Shown piece after piece: positions 7,251-17,496 of a stretch of DNA of 64,000 bases. The notes beneath the pieces were generated by a model. That model saw only the letters and a program-made list of their open reading frames with translations. It searched no databases and had not been told where the DNA came from. Source of the DNA: Vibrio hepatarius (GTDB lineage Bacteria > Pseudomonadota > Gammaproteobacteria > Enterobacterales > Vibrionaceae). The DNA lies in the NCBI RefSeq assembly GCF_018860525.1, contig NZ_JAHKPM010000025.1, positions 1 to 64,000 on the forward strand. The letters are read 5' to 3'. The translations under genes and the position numbers were made by a program. Position 1 is the stretch's first letter. Every line of letters begins with the position of its first letter.

Positions 7251-7946
7251 ATGTATTCTGTAAAACCAATCGGTTTTATTGAGACTCCCTATAAAGAAAA
7301 GTTTGCCGTGCCTCGTCAACCGAATTTGGTTTCAGCTGCATCCTCTCGAGTCAAATTATTGGGAGAAGCCAATAATCCTGATGCTGTGAGAAGCCTAGAG
7401 CAGTTTTCACATCTTTGGCTGCTATTTCTATTTGATCAAAATTTAGAAGCCGGATGGAAACCTACTGTTAGACCACCAAGATTAGGTGGTAATGAGCGTG
7501 TGGGGGTGTTTGCGTCTCGTTCTACTTTTAGGCCCAATGGTATAGGTATGTCAGCGGTTGAAATGAAAGGCATCACTAAAATGGGGGAACAAATCTATAT
7601 CGAGCTAGGTAACGTCGACTTAGTCAATAATACGCCAATTATCGATATCAAACCCTATATTCCCTACTCAGACTCTATTGCTTGTGCCAATGGTGGCTAC
7701 GCTGAAGAAGAACCCATAACCTTGCCCATCAACTTCTCAGAAGCAGCGCTTCACATATTAGAACAGCGCAGTGATGCTAGTATCGTCAAAACAGTCATCG
7801 AACAAGTTCTGGCGCAAGACCCTAGGCCCGCTTATAAAAAGAATAAACCTGATACTAAAGAATATGCCGTCAATTTGTTCGATTTAAACGTAAAATTTAT
7901 CGTCAAAAATGACTTAGTAACCGTTACTGCAATTGAATGCTTTTGA
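7251..7946 (+). CDS. trmO: tRNA (adenine(37)-N6)-methyltransferase TrmO
   Basis: This 231-residue protein belongs to the YaeB/TsaA family, a SAM-dependent enzyme that methylates the N6-threonylcarbamoyl-adenosine at position 37 of certain threonine tRNAs. The N-terminus [13 protein letters not shown], the RPPRLGG segment (74-80), [12 protein letters not shown] (90-101) and the C-terminal DPRPAY are family hallmarks; E. coli YaeB is of similar size. It is transcribed away from the zinc-regulated rpmE2 operon and towards proS, 109 bases downstream, as in other gammaproteobacteria. A GAGAG site precedes the ATG. Confidence 0.93.
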   Translation: MYSVKPIGFIETPYKEKFAVPRQPNLVSAASSRVKLLGEANNPDAVRSLEQFSHLWLLFLFDQNLEAGWKPTVRPPRLGGNERVGVFASRSTFRPNGIGMSAVEMKGITKMGEQIYIELGNVDLVNNTPIIDIKPYIPYSDSIACANGGYAEEEPITLPINFSEAALHILEQRSDASIVKTVIEQVLAQDPRPAYKKNKPDTKEYAVNLFDLNVKFIVKNDLVTVTAIECF

Positions 7947-8055
7947 CAAAGGCTTTTGGCTGATATTATAAACGGCTGACTATTTCCCTGATGGGAATTC
8001 AATACTCCTGCCCATTTTGGCTGGAGACACTAACTTTAATAAACGGATAAAATTA

Positions 8056-9771
8056 ATGCGTACCAGTAATTATCTTCTTTCTACTTTGAAGGAGACTCCA
8101 AACGACGCAGAAGTCGTGAGCCACCAGCTCATGCTACGTGCAGGTATGATCCGTAAGCTGGCTTCAGGTCTTTACACCTGGCTACCTACTGGTCTACGCG
8201 TACTGCGTAAAGTCGAAAACATCGTTCGTCAAGAAATCGACAATGCAGGAGCAGTCGAAACTTTGATGCCCGTGGTTCAGCCGTTTGAACTTTGGGAAGA
8301 GACAGGCCGCAGTGAGAAAATGGGCCCTGAGCTACTTCGCTTTACTGACCGTCATACACGTCCGTTTATTCTTAGCCCAACAGCTGAAGAAGTGATCACT
8401 AGCCTTGTACGTAACGAAGTGAGTTCATACAAACAGCTACCTATTAATTTGTATCAAATTCAGACCAAGTTCCGTGACGAACGCCGCCCTCGCTTTGGCG
8501 TGATGCGCGCACGTGAATTTTGCATGATGGATGCCTACAGCTTTGATATCGACAAAGAGGGCTTACAAAAGTCTTACGATGCCATGCATGACGCATACTG
8601 CAAAGCATTCGATCGTATGGGGCTTGGATATCGCCCTGTACTCGCCGACTCTGGCGCTATCGGTGGTAGTGGTTCGCAAGAGTTCCACGTACTGGCAGAA
8701 AGCGGTGAAGATCTAATAGCCTTCTCGACCGAGTCTGACTATGCAGCAAACATTGAGAAAGCTGAAGCAGCCGCTCCTGTTGGCGATCGCGCTGCTCCTA
8801 GCCAAGATATGACGATGGTTGATACACCAAACGCAAAAACCATCGCCGAACTTGTAGAGCAACATGGCCTATCCATTGAAAAAACAGTGAAAACACTGTT
8901 CGTCAAAGCATCAGAAGAAGTTGATGCCGATATTATCGCGCTTATCATTCGCGGCGATCATGAACTAAACGAAGTCAAAGCAGAAAACCTTGCTCAAGTG
9001 GCTGCGCCTTTAACAATGGCGACCGAAGAAGAAATTCGTGCACTTATTGGCGCAGGCCCAGGTTCACTAGGTCCTGTTAATCTCAAGCTGCCCTTTATTG
9101 TAGATCGCACAGTAGCTGCAATGAGCGACTTTGGCGCTGGTGCTAACATTGATGATAAGCACTATTTTGGCATCAACTGGGGCCGTGATGTAGAGCTAGA
9201 CCAAGTTGAAGATCTACGTAACGTAGTAGAAGGCGATCCGAGTCCTTGCGGCAAAGGAACACTGATGCTTAAACGTGGTATTGAAGTGGGCCATATCTTC
9301 CAGTTAGGCAGCACATACTCTCAAGCAATGAACTGTGGAGTTCTAGGTCCTGATGGCAAGAATGCCATTCTAGAGATGGGCTGTTACGGTATTGGCGTAT
9401 CACGTGTTGTGGCTTCTGCTATTGAACAAAACCACGACAAAAATGGCATTATTTGGCCAGATGCGCTGGCACCTTTCCAAGTCGCGATTGTTCCAATGAA
9501 CATGCATAAATCTGAAGAAGTCAAAGCAGCAGCTGAAAAACTGTATACAGAATTGACTGCAATGGGTATTGAAGTCCTATTCGACGACCGTAAAGAGCGC
9601 CCAGGTGTTATGTTCTCTGATATGGAACTTATCGGTATACCTCACACTATAGTGATTGGCGATCGCAGTATGAAAGAAGGTAACTTCGAATATAAAAATC
9701 GCCGTACTGGTGATAAAACATCGATTGCTATCGCTGAAATCATTGCCCACCTAAAAGAGCAATTGGTTTAA
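8056..9771 (+). CDS. proS: Prolyl-tRNA synthetase
   Basis: This is 571 residues from the ATG at 8056 ([13 protein letters not shown]), the normal length of bacterial-type ProRS. The frame could extend back to a TTG at 8017, which is unlikely. Class II motifs are present: PTAEEVIT at about 108-115 and [17 protein letters not shown] at 139-155 (motif 2). The INS editing domain, which clears mischarged alanyl-tRNA(Pro), spans roughly 225-395. The motif 3 region contains [11 protein letters not shown] at about 445, and an anticodon-binding domain lies at the C-terminus. A terminator follows directly. Confidence 0.97.
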   Translation: MRTSNYLLSTLKETPNDAEVVSHQLMLRAGMIRKLASGLYTWLPTGLRVLRKVENIVRQEIDNAGAVETLMPVVQPFELWEETGRSEKMGPELLRFTDRHTRPFILSPTAEEVITSLVRNEVSSYKQLPINLYQIQTKFRDERRPRFGVMRAREFCMMDAYSFDIDKEGLQKSYDAMHDAYCKAFDRMGLGYRPVLADSGAIGGSGSQEFHVLAESGEDLIAFSTESDYAANIEKAEAAAPVGDRAAPSQDMTMVDTPNAKTIAELVEQHGLSIEKTVKTLFVKASEEVDADIIALIIRGDHELNEVKAENLAQVAAPLTMATEEEIRALIGAGPGSLGPVNLKLPFIVDRTVAAMSDFGAGANIDDKHYFGINWGRDVELDQVEDLRNVVEGDPSPCGKGTLMLKRGIEVGHIFQLGSTYSQAMNCGVLGPDGKNAILEMGCYGIGVSRVVASAIEQNHDKNGIIWPDALAPFQVAIVPMNMHKSEEVKAAAEKLYTELTAMGIEVLFDDRKERPGVMFSDMELIGIPHTIVIGDRSMKEGNFEYKNRRTGDKTSIAIAEIIAHLKEQLV

Positions 9772-9793
9772 CCAATAGACAAACCGCTAAACA

Positions 9794-9826
9794 AAAGGCT
9801 GATATTAATACATCAGCCTTTCTCAT
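9794..9826 (+). terminator. Terminator after proS
   Basis: The 10-base stem AAAGGCTGAT/ATCAGCCTTT with an 8-base loop is followed by TCTCATTTT. It lies between the convergent genes proS and the YafJ-type gene and may work in both directions. Confidence 0.75.
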
Positions 9827-9848
9827 TTTAACGGTATGCTTATACCAA

Positions 9849-10694
9849 TTACTCTAATGGTTCTTTAGGGGCTTGGTTTTTCACTTTTTTAGGCGCAAAA
9901 GGGACGCCTTGCAATTCATCCGCATTACCGTCAGTTAGTTCTCCGCAATGAAATAACCCAAACTCTCCCGGCTTCATACGGTGCCATTCTTCATTGTCGG
10001 TCAATGGCTGTGTTGCGATAACCGTCACTACATCGTTTGGCGTCGTTTCTTCCTGAAAATTGATTTCAATATCTTCATCAATAAGAGAAGCTTTACCAAA
10101 TGGAGCCCGGCGAGTGATCCAATACAAATGGTTAGTACAGTAAGTCATTACATATTCACCATCTGACAGCAACATATTAAATACCCCTTTCTCACGCAGC
10201 TGATCACAGCATTTCGCAATCAACTTAAACACACCTGCCATATTTTGTGGTGGTTCAGGGTAATTATCCTCCATTTGCTTTAATAGCCAGCAAAAAGACA
10301 ATTCGCTATCCGTCTGGCCAACAGGGCGGTGCCGCCCCGTGACCAAATCATGGTATTCACTTAGTTGGCCATTATGCGCAAATGTCCAATAGCGGCCCCA
10401 TAATTCACGAGTAAACGGGTGTGTATTTTCAAGATTAACCGCACCACGATTTGCCTGGCGAATATGACTAATAACAGCGCAGCTTTTAATCGGGTAGTTC
10501 TGAACCAATTCTGCAATTTTTGAATCACAACTTGGATTTGGATCTTTGAAATTACGAAAGCCTTTACCTTCGTAAAACGTAATTCCCCAACCATCACGGT
10601 GCGGACCCGTATTTCCACCACGTTGCATCAATCCAGTAAAACTAAAACAGATATCGGTTGGCACATTGGCGCTCATTCCGAGCAGTTCACACAT
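9849..10694 (-). CDS. yafJ: Class II glutamine amidotransferase (YafJ family)
   Basis: This 281-residue protein starts Met-Cys (MCELLGMSANVP), so Cys2 becomes the N-terminal nucleophile after removal of Met, as in Ntn-type glutaminase domains. Further family marks are HRDGWGITFYEG, HIRQANRG, NTHPFTRELWGRYWTFAHNG and GQTDSELSFCWLL. The substrate of the YafJ group is not established to my knowledge. E. coli YafJ is about 255 residues, so this protein carries a slightly longer polar C-terminal tail. In E. coli it also neighbours gmhA and fadE, as here. Confidence 0.88.
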   Translation of the reverse strand: MCELLGMSANVPTDICFSFTGLMQRGGNTGPHRDGWGITFYEGKGFRNFKDPNPSCDSKIAELVQNYPIKSCAVISHIRQANRGAVNLENTHPFTRELWGRYWTFAHNGQLSEYHDLVTGRHRPVGQTDSELSFCWLLKQMEDNYPEPPQNMAGVFKLIAKCCDQLREKGVFNMLLSDGEYVMTYCTNHLYWITRRAPFGKASLIDEDIEINFQEETTPNDVVTVIATQPLTDNEEWHRMKPGEFGLFHCGELTDGNADELQGVPFAPKKVKNQAPKEPLE

Positions 10695-10721
10695 AGCTCA
10701 AAAAGCTCCTTATAAAACAAC

Positions 10722-10746
10722 AATACCAGCGCTAAACACTGGTATT
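10722..10746 (-). terminator. Terminator after gmhA
   Basis: The 8-base stem AATACCAG/CTGGTATT is followed on the minus strand by GTTGTTTT. It lies between gmhA and the downstream amidotransferase gene on the same strand. Confidence 0.65.
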
Positions 10747-10782
10747 ATATAAGCTTGATTAACCCTTAACCATATAGAAGAG

Positions 10783-11361
10783 TTATTGTTCCATCTCTTT
10801 TTCAATTAGCTGAATCACTATGTGGATGATCTTGATATGAACTTCCTGAATACGATCAGCATAACCAAAATGCGGCACACGAATTTCAATATCCGCTAGA
10901 CCCGCCATTTTGCCACCGTCTTTACCAGTAAGTGCAATCGTTTTCATTCCTTTAGCTTTAGAAGCTTCAATGGCTTTAAGAATGTTACCTGAATTGCCAG
11001 AAGTGGATAGCCCAAACAGCACATCACCTTTAGAACCAACCGCTTCAACATAACGAGAAAACACATGATCATAACCAAAGTCATTGCTGACACAAGATAA
11101 ATGGCTAGGATCTGAAATCGCAATACCAGGAAATCCTGGCCGATTTTCACGGTAACGCCCAGTGAGTTCTTCAGCAAAATGCATAGCATCACAATGCGAG
11201 CCTCCGTTACCACAAGATAATACCTTACCACCTTGCTTAAATGACTCAGCAAGCATCTTAGCTGCCGCTTCAATCTGTGCGATATTAGTGTCGTCACTAA
11301 GAAAGGCATTTAATACTTCAGCAGCTTCAGTTAATTCGTTTTTAATCAGATCCTGATACAT
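10783..11361 (-). CDS. gmhA: Sedoheptulose-7-phosphate isomerase
   Basis: This 192-residue SIS-domain enzyme makes D-glycero-D-manno-heptose 7-phosphate, the first step towards ADP-heptose for the lipopolysaccharide inner core. Seen in the sequence: [22 protein letters not shown] at 49-70, which holds the active-site His61 and Glu65, a phosphate-binding STSGNSGN loop at about 119, and the C-terminal [17 protein letters not shown] helix with another conserved His. The length equals that of E. coli GmhA. A terminator separates it from the next gene. Confidence 0.97.
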   Translation of the reverse strand: MYQDLIKNELTEAAEVLNAFLSDDTNIAQIEAAAKMLAESFKQGGKVLSCGNGGSHCDAMHFAEELTGRYRENRPGFPGIAISDPSHLSCVSNDFGYDHVFSRYVEAVGSKGDVLFGLSTSGNSGNILKAIEASKAKGMKTIALTGKDGGKMAGLADIEIRVPHFGYADRIQEVHIKIIHIVIQLIEKEMEQ

Positions 11362-11668
11362 AGGTTGTTCTCTAATTATTGAGTCTTAAAAAGCCGACAT
11401 TAACTGTCGTCATCGTCATACTCAGAGTTTACTCAAACAATCCCTACTGTCGATAGATTCCAGTAAACAATTCCGCATTTATTGTGTTCCTAACCCCAAA
11501 AAATCGTCGGTCTCTTCATTTTTAGGTTTTTTACTCTATCAAGATCATTTTTAAGCACATTTTTGTTTTACATTTATTTAATATTTTAATTACAATAAAA
11601 CTGGTTGGACCTCTACTGGAATTACAGCGTATAAATAAATACAACACGCTGAACAAGGAACATTAACT
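11362..11668. other. Divergent control region between gmhA and fadE
   Basis: About 307 AT-rich bases hold the promoters of gmhA (minus) and fadE (plus) and a FadR-like site at 11599-11615. I see no small gene or terminator. Confidence 0.5.
11599..11615 (+). promoter_or_regulatory. FadR-type operator upstream of fadE
   Basis: AACTGGTTGGACCTCTA keeps the A-CTGGT-NN-GACC core of FadR operators (compare the E. coli fadL site, AGCTGGTCCGACCTATA). It lies about 54 bases upstream of the fadE start. FadR represses fad genes and is released by long-chain acyl-CoA, so fadE is probably induced by fatty acids. Confidence 0.7.
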
Positions 11669-14119
11669 ATGGACACTTTGATTTCTATACTTGGATTTTC
11701 TGCTGTACTGGCAGTCTGTCTGTATCACCGAACTACCTTGGTTAAATCCATGGCTGCTCTTACTGCAACTTTATTAGTACTTTCTGTCTTTGGCGCTGCT
11801 GGGTCAGTTAGCTGGATTCTGTTCATAGTAGCGGCTGCCATTCTTACTATCCCCTCAATACGACAATCCCTCATCAGTAAAAAAGCACTCACTGTGTTTA
11901 GAAAAGTACTGCCTGAAATGTCACAAACAGAGAAAGAAGCGTTAGATGCTGGAACGGTATGGTGGGAAGCAGAGTTATTCAAAGGCAAACCAAATTGGCA
12001 ACAGTTACATGATATCCAAGCGCCCCAGTTAACTGCTGAGGAGCAAGCCTTTCTAGATGGGCCAGTCAATGAAGTCTGTGCCATGGTAAACGACTATCAA
12101 GTCACTCATGAATTAGCTGATTTACCACCACAGGTTTGGCAATACCTGAAAGATAACCAGTTTTTCGCCATGATCATAAAGAAAAAGTATGGGGGCTTAG
12201 AATTTTCTGCTTATGCACAGTCTTTAGTTCTACAAAAACTCACAGGGGTATCTTCTGTACTGTCTTCCACCGTCGGTGTACCAAATTCACTAGGACCAGG
12301 AGAACTTCTGCAACATTACGGAACAAAAGATCAAAAAGATTACTATTTGCCTAGACTAGCCGAAGGAAAAGAGATCCCGTGTTTTGCTCTGACTAGCCCT
12401 GAAGCAGGATCCGATGCAGGTTCGATTCCAGATTTTGGTGTCGTTTGTAAAGGTGAGTGGGAAGGTAAAGAAGTGGTTGGAATGCGCCTAACTTGGAACA
12501 AACGCTATATCACATTGGCCCCTATAGCGACGGTTCTTGGCCTAGCATTTAAATTACGCGATCCTGAAGGTTTATTAGGGGATCAGCAAGAAGTGGGGAT
12601 CACATGTGCCCTTATCCCTACCAACCTAACTGGTGTTGAGATCGGTAACCGACATTTCCCACTCAATGTACCTTTCCAAAATGGCCCTACTCGTGGTGAA
12701 GGTTTATTCGTTCCATTAGATTTCATCATTGGTGGCCCAAAAATGGCTGGCCAAGGTTGGCGAATGCTAGTCGAGTGTTTATCCGTTGGACGAGGAATTA
12801 CCTTACCCTCTAATTCAACCGGAGGAATTAAAACAGCGGCACTGGCAACAGGTGCCTACGCTCGAATCCGTCGCCAGTTCAAACAACCAATAGGTCAAAT
12901 GGAAGGTATTGAAGAGCCGCTAGCTCGCTTAGGTGGTAATGCTTATGTGATGGATGCAGCAAGTAACCTTACGGTCGCGGGGATTGATCTTGGAGAAAAA
13001 CCATCAGTAATATCTGCGATTGTGAAATACCACTGCACCCACCGTGGCCAACAAAGCATCATCGATGCAATGGATATTTTGGGCGGCAAGGGGATCTGTT
13101 TGGGCCCCTCTAACTTTCTTGCTCGAAGCTATCAAGGAGCTCCTATTGCCGTCACCGTTGAAGGTGCAAACATTCTCACTCGTTCAATGATTATTTACGG
13201 CCAAGGCGCCATTCGCTGTCACCCATATGTACTTGAAGAGATGGATGCGGCTTACTCAGATGCTTCCGATGCCCTCGATAAATTTGACTCAGCCTTAGCA
13301 GGCCACGTTAGTTTTACTCTTAGCAACCTTGTTCGCAGTTTCTGGCTCGGGCTGACCGATGGTCGCTTTTCTGATTCTCCTGTCAACGATTCAACCAGCC
13401 GTTACTATCAACAGCTCAATCGCTACAGTGCGAACATTGCCTTCCTATCAGACGTATCGATGGCTGTTTTGGGTGGTTCTCTAAAACGTAAAGAACGTCT
13501 TTCCGCTCGTTTAGGGGATATATTAAGCCAACTTTATCTTAGCTCTGCCACTCTAAAAAGATTTGAAAGCGATGGCCGAATTGCTGAAGACTTACCATTA
13601 TTACATTGGGGGCTTCAAGATAGCCTCAAACAAGCTGAAGCAGCGATTGACGAGCTTTTGGTTAACTTTCCCAACAAATGGCTAGGTAAGGCTTTAAGGG
13701 TAATAACCCTTCCCTTTGGTCTGGTTAGAAAAGCACCCAGTGATCAATTAGACAGCGAAGTAGCACAAATACTTCAAACTCCTTCAGCTACACGTGAACG
13801 CCTGGGTCGTAACCAATACTTCCAAGCGAGTGAATTCAATCCAGCTGGTAGAGTTGAACAAGCGTTACATGTTATTTTGCAAGCTGAGCCGATTTTCAAC
13901 AAGGTGTGTAAAGCACTGGATGAGAGGCGTCCATTCTTAAACTTGGATCTAATTGCTGATATTGGCTTAGAAAAAGGGATTATTGATTCTGATGACGCTC
14001 AATTGTTGCGTAATGCTGAGCAGCATCGTCTCTATGTGATCAATGTGGATGACTTTGACCCAAAGGACTTGGCAGCCATGCCAAGTGAGGTCTTTCCTCT
14101 GATGGATGAAGTTGCTTAA
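11669..14119 (+). CDS. fadE: Acyl-CoA dehydrogenase FadE
   Basis: This 816-residue protein (E. coli FadE has 814) catalyses the first oxidation step of fatty acid beta-oxidation, acyl-CoA to trans-2-enoyl-CoA, with FAD. The N-terminal 55 residues form two hydrophobic segments, so the enzyme is membrane-associated. Acyl-CoA dehydrogenase core motifs follow: [13 protein letters not shown] around residue 240, [13 protein letters not shown], an [19 protein letters not shown] segment, and [20 protein letters not shown]. The long C-terminal extension is typical of the FadE type. The ATG has an AAGGAA site upstream and a FadR-like operator further up. Confidence 0.96.
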   Translation: MDTLISILGFSAVLAVCLYHRTTLVKSMAALTATLLVLSVFGAAGSVSWILFIVAAAILTIPSIRQSLISKKALTVFRKVLPEMSQTEKEALDAGTVWWEAELFKGKPNWQQLHDIQAPQLTAEEQAFLDGPVNEVCAMVNDYQVTHELADLPPQVWQYLKDNQFFAMIIKKKYGGLEFSAYAQSLVLQKLTGVSSVLSSTVGVPNSLGPGELLQHYGTKDQKDYYLPRLAEGKEIPCFALTSPEAGSDAGSIPDFGVVCKGEWEGKEVVGMRLTWNKRYITLAPIATVLGLAFKLRDPEGLLGDQQEVGITCALIPTNLTGVEIGNRHFPLNVPFQNGPTRGEGLFVPLDFIIGGPKMAGQGWRMLVECLSVGRGITLPSNSTGGIKTAALATGAYARIRRQFKQPIGQMEGIEEPLARLGGNAYVMDAASNLTVAGIDLGEKPSVISAIVKYHCTHRGQQSIIDAMDILGGKGICLGPSNFLARSYQGAPIAVTVEGANILTRSMIIYGQGAIRCHPYVLEEMDAAYSDASDALDKFDSALAGHVSFTLSNLVRSFWLGLTDGRFSDSPVNDSTSRYYQQLNRYSANIAFLSDVSMAVLGGSLKRKERLSARLGDILSQLYLSSATLKRFESDGRIAEDLPLLHWGLQDSLKQAEAAIDELLVNFPNKWLGKALRVITLPFGLVRKAPSDQLDSEVAQILQTPSATRERLGRNQYFQASEFNPAGRVEQALHVILQAEPIFNKVCKALDERRPFLNLDLIADIGLEKGIIDSDDAQLLRNAEQHRLYVINVDDFDPKDLAAMPSEVFPLMDEVA

Positions 14120-14131
14120 CAAGCTATATGT

Positions 14132-14157
14132 ATAAGGGCCGCATACGCAGCCCTTAT
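14132..14157. terminator. Hairpin between convergent fadE and the TIGR03503-type gene
   Basis: The 8-base stem ATAAGGGC/GCCCTTAT has a 10-base loop and is followed by CTATTTAT on the plus strand. It could serve fadE and, less well, the opposite gene. Confidence 0.55.
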
Positions 14158-14194
14158 CTATTTATCCTTAATCACTTCAGCACCGTTTCGCTTA

Positions 14195-15448
14195 CTACTT
14201 CTTCGGCATCTCTAATTGCATTTCAGGAATCTCTTCTTTCTTAGGCCTTAACTTTAACTTACCTATCCCAAACCACATTGCCAAACCAATAAGAATCACC
14301 ACAATATTAGCAACAGATATCATAATGATTGTCTTAGTACGCTTTTCCTCACGAAGTTCAAGCAGCCGCATTTCTTCCATTAATTTCTGCTGTTTCATCC
14401 GCTCTTCTTCCTGAAGCCGGCGAGTTTCGGCAATATCGACCTCTTCCAAAACGCTATAAGTCTGATTTTTAACTGGGAAAACAAGAGGTCGTCCAGAGGC
14501 TAATTCGGTAGCAAATGCTCGCCCAGCCCAAGAGTAGTTTCCGATATCACCATTATACGGGATAGGTAATAAAACTCTCTCGGCGTCTTCCTTCGCACTC
14601 TCTGCGATAACCAGTTCTGAGCCATCAGGCGATTTGTGCTCTATTTGAGCGGCAATACTACCAGGTTCAATCATGCCCTGCTCACCAGCCACCGCCACCA
14701 TATGCTCTTTTCCTTCTACGCGGCTTTGGATAAAGGTAGTTTGTATTGGCGTTGGGTAAACTAACACTTCCTGCTCTTGTGCCCGAAGAAAAACGCCATT
14801 ACCTGAGGTAATACGAACGCGGTATTTCCCCGGGACTGGGGATATATTCAGTGAAACGGTAAACACCCCATCTCCAGCAACTTCATCTAAGCCCATTCCG
14901 TCATCAGAGAAATCACCGATTTTATAAGCTATCGGTCTTGCCTCTTTGATCAATGAAGCTTCATTTTCAATATACTTGGTGAAAGTCACCAGAAGATTGA
15001 CTCGATCTAGGAAATCTCTCATGATCAAAGGTTTATCATCTGACTTCAGCTGTGCAGAGAATTTAATTTGCTCCCCCTGAAACAGTCGAGTCGGCATTTT
15101 ATCCGTGATGAGCTCTAGGTGTGAAATCAAAATGATTTTATTTTTGGGTGTGATCTTACCAATTGCCTGCCATGGACCAGCCATTGGGTTATTAATAGAA
15201 ATAATGTCCATTGAAGGTTCTTGATACCAACGAACATTATCTGGTTTTCGAAAAGCGTAATACTTTTTACCATCCGGACGCACAAGAACCACGGGCTTAG
15301 AACGCTCAGCTCTATATACTACAAACGTAATTTGTTCAATAGTAGAATCCACTCGAAAACGATTATCTAGTAAAGACATTGAAGATTCCTCTGCGTAAGC
15401 AGAAATACTGACTAATAAGCCAAGTAAGACTAACAAAACCTTCAACAT
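14195..15448 (-). CDS. TIGR03503-type membrane protein of unknown function
   Basis: This 417-residue protein has a signal peptide (about 1-19, ending AYA), a large periplasmic region that appears beta-rich, a charged helical stretch rich in Arg, Glu and Gln at about 345-380 (possible coiled coil), and one membrane segment near the C-terminus (IIMISVANIVVILIGLAMWF) followed by a short basic tail. From layout and position beside dnaQ it matches the conserved Vibrio/Shewanella family catalogued as TIGR03503. The segment KIGDFSDDGMGLDEVAGDGVF suggests a domain in which extracellular surface or adhesion-like folds bind metal, but this is weak. It lies 8 bases after dnaQ and is likely co-transcribed. 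Confidence 0.7.
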   Translation of the reverse strand: MLKVLLVLLGLLVSISAYAEESSMSLLDNRFRVDSTIEQITFVVYRAERSKPVVLVRPDGKKYYAFRKPDNVRWYQEPSMDIISINNPMAGPWQAIGKITPKNKIILISHLELITDKMPTRLFQGEQIKFSAQLKSDDKPLIMRDFLDRVNLLVTFTKYIENEASLIKEARPIAYKIGDFSDDGMGLDEVAGDGVFTVSLNISPVPGKYRVRITSGNGVFLRAQEQEVLVYPTPIQTTFIQSRVEGKEHMVAVAGEQGMIEPGSIAAQIEHKSPDGSELVIAESAKEDAERVLLPIPYNGDIGNYSWAGRAFATELASGRPLVFPVKNQTYSVLEEVDIAETRRLQEEERMKQQKLMEEMRLLELREEKRTKTIIMISVANIVVILIGLAMWFGIGKLKLRPKKEEIPEMQLEMPKK

Positions 15449-15456
15449 TTCTTCTC

Positions 15457-16200
15457 CTACTGACGCCAGAGGCAGCTACCGCTTGTCTCCACTATGTCTA
15501 ATCGTTCATTGTGTGCTTTTAATTCATCGGCCGTTGCAGCGATAACCTTTAGCGATTTTCGTCCACTAGACACTCGTTTTATTGACTCGCCTCCCAATTC
15601 ACCTTCAGCTGAGTAACTTGAGCTAAACTGCAACGATGTCTGGCCACCTGTCATCAGTAAGTATACATCAGACAAAATTTCAGCATCCAGCAAAGCGCCA
15701 TGGAGCGTACGATGCGAGTTGTCTATACCATATCGATCACATAATATATCAAGGTTATTACGCTTACCTGGGAAGATTTTCTTCGCCATCGCAAGTGTAT
15801 CGGTCACTCGACAATAGTCATGTGTTTTGCCAATGCTGGGATCCAACATTGAAAATTCATGATCCATAAAACCCGTGTCAAAAGGCGCATTGTGCGCGAC
15901 TAATTCTGCCCCGCTAATGAATGCTAAGAATTCCTCATGTACATCACGATATTCAGGTTTATCAACAAGAAATTCATCCGTGATACCATGCACTTCTATC
16001 GCTTCTGACTGAATAGCGCGATCAGGTTTAAGGTATACGTGGAAATGACGCCCTGTTAGCTTGCGGTTGATTATCTCAACGGCGCCGATTTCAATAATGC
16101 GATGACCTTGATAATGGGGGCCACCTTCTCGATTCATACCCGTAGTTTCGGTATCGAGAACGACAATGCGATTGTGATTGGAATTGTTGCTGGTATTCAT
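15457..16200 (-). CDS. dnaQ: DNA polymerase III epsilon subunit (proofreading 3'-5' exonuclease)
   Basis: This 247-residue protein carries all three exonuclease motifs of the DEDDh family: VLDTETTGM (Asp16, Glu18), AHNAPFDTGFM near 105, and HGALLDAEI near 165. QTSLQF near residue 186 corresponds to the clamp-binding motif known after the exonuclease domain of E. coli epsilon. The C-terminal tail would bind the alpha subunit, encoded by dnaE in this same window. It is divergent from rnhA with 56 bases between the two, the classical rnhA-dnaQ arrangement. Confidence 0.97.
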   Translation of the reverse strand: MNTSNNSNHNRIVVLDTETTGMNREGGPHYQGHRIIEIGAVEIINRKLTGRHFHVYLKPDRAIQSEAIEVHGITDEFLVDKPEYRDVHEEFLAFISGAELVAHNAPFDTGFMDHEFSMLDPSIGKTHDYCRVTDTLAMAKKIFPGKRNNLDILCDRYGIDNSHRTLHGALLDAEILSDVYLLMTGGQTSLQFSSSYSAEGELGGESIKRVSSGRKSLKVIAATADELKAHNERLDIVETSGSCLWRQ

Positions 16201-16256
16201 AACAAATTTTGTGTCAGACTATACAAATTCTACGCTTAACCCAATAGTATCAAATC

Positions 16257-16721
16257 ATGACGAAACTGGTGGAAATTTTTACAGATGGATCTTGCTTAGG
16301 TAATCCAGGTCCAGGTGGCTATGGCATTGTAATGCGCTACAAACAAGTAGAAAAAACATTCAGCAATGGCTATACACTTACCACCAATAACCGTATGGAA
16401 ATGATGGCGACCATTGTTGCCTTGCAAACGCTCAAAGAACCCTGTGATGTCGTTTTGACGACGGATAGTCAATATGTGCGTCAAGGTATCACCCAATGGA
16501 TACATAACTGGAAAAAGCGCGACTGGAAAACCTCTGATAAAAAACCAGTTAAGAACTCAGACCTTTGGAAAGCTCTCGATAAAGAAAGCACACGCCATCA
16601 AATAGACTGGCGCTGGGTCAAAGGCCATGCTGGGCACAGAGAAAATGAAATGTGTGATGAATTAGCTCGATCAGCAGCTGAAAACCCAACAGAAGAAGAC
16701 ACTGGCTATCAAGCGAACTAG
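16257..16721 (+). CDS. rnhA: Ribonuclease HI
   Basis: This 154-residue enzyme removes the RNA strand of RNA-DNA hybrids. All active-site residues sit at the same positions as in the E. coli enzyme: Asp10 (FTDGS), Glu48 (NNRMEMM), Asp70 (TTDSQYV), His124 (KGHAGHREN) and Asp134. It converges with the methyltransferase gene with only 7 bases between the stops. Confidence 0.98.
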   Translation: MTKLVEIFTDGSCLGNPGPGGYGIVMRYKQVEKTFSNGYTLTTNNRMEMMATIVALQTLKEPCDVVLTTDSQYVRQGITQWIHNWKKRDWKTSDKKPVKNSDLWKALDKESTRHQIDWRWVKGHAGHRENEMCDELARSAAENPTEEDTGYQAN

Positions 16722-16728
16722 AATCGTC

Positions 16729-17457
16729 TTACTCATCGGATACTTTGTAGTTGATCCCAACTGGCGTCAACTTTCTCTTAAGTTTCCAGTGAGGCTTAAT
16801 TAGCTTAAGTGGATAACTTCTTTTGCGTGCCACAATAAAATAAAGACTGCCTACTGGGTTAGCCCAATCTCCTAAGCTATTTTCTAGCCAAGTCCACACA
16901 GTGCGGTAGTTTTCCATTGGAAATAAAGCATACCGATCGCAATCGATGACTTGATAATTCAGAATATTAAGCCAATCTCGAATTCTACTAGGAGTAAACA
17001 TGCGCCCACTCCAGGGTAAATTATTTTTTCGCCAAGGCATCAAACTAGATAACCCTGTAAGGCTTATTGGGTTAAAACCCGTAATGATGACGTAACCATC
17101 ATCAATCATTACTCGATCAACTTCTCGGAGCATTCTATGCGGGTCATTGCAGTAATCAAGTTGATGCGCTAATACAACTACATCAAAGCTTTTTTCTAGA
17201 AATGGTAAGTTGAAGCTATCTGCAATCACATTATGCAAGGGGTTTTGAATATCGAGGTGAACTTGATGTTGAATATTACAATTAAAGCTGGTTAACTCGC
17301 AGCTGAGTCCACCCAGCTTAAGCATATGATAACCAAATAGCTTTGGGCACCATTCATCAATACGAGTTTGTATTGATTCACTGACCCACTGGCCATTCTT
17401 AAGCTGAGACCATGAATGAGGCTTTTCAAGCTTCTTAAAACTTCGTGCTGGCTTCAT
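16729..17457 (-). CDS. yafS: SAM-dependent methyltransferase, YafS type
   Basis: This 242-residue protein has a class I methyltransferase-like centre: DSFNLPFLEKSFDVVVLAHQLDY followed by DPHRMLREVDRVMIDDGYVIITGFNP corresponds to motifs II and III. The glycine-rich SAM loop is not conspicuous (KLGGLSCEL takes its place). Its position between rnhA and gloB equals that of E. coli yafS. The substrate is unknown. The start of gloB lies 39 bases away in the opposite direction. Confidence 0.8.
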   Translation of the reverse strand: MKPARSFKKLEKPHSWSQLKNGQWVSESIQTRIDEWCPKLFGYHMLKLGGLSCELTSFNCNIQHQVHLDIQNPLHNVIADSFNLPFLEKSFDVVVLAHQLDYCNDPHRMLREVDRVMIDDGYVIITGFNPISLTGLSSLMPWRKNNLPWSGRMFTPSRIRDWLNILNYQVIDCDRYALFPMENYRTVWTWLENSLGDWANPVGSLYFIVARKRSYPLKLIKPHWKLKRKLTPVGINYKVSDE

Positions 17458-17496
17458 ACTTAACCTGCTTTACTCTTGGTAATCGGAGAAACAACC

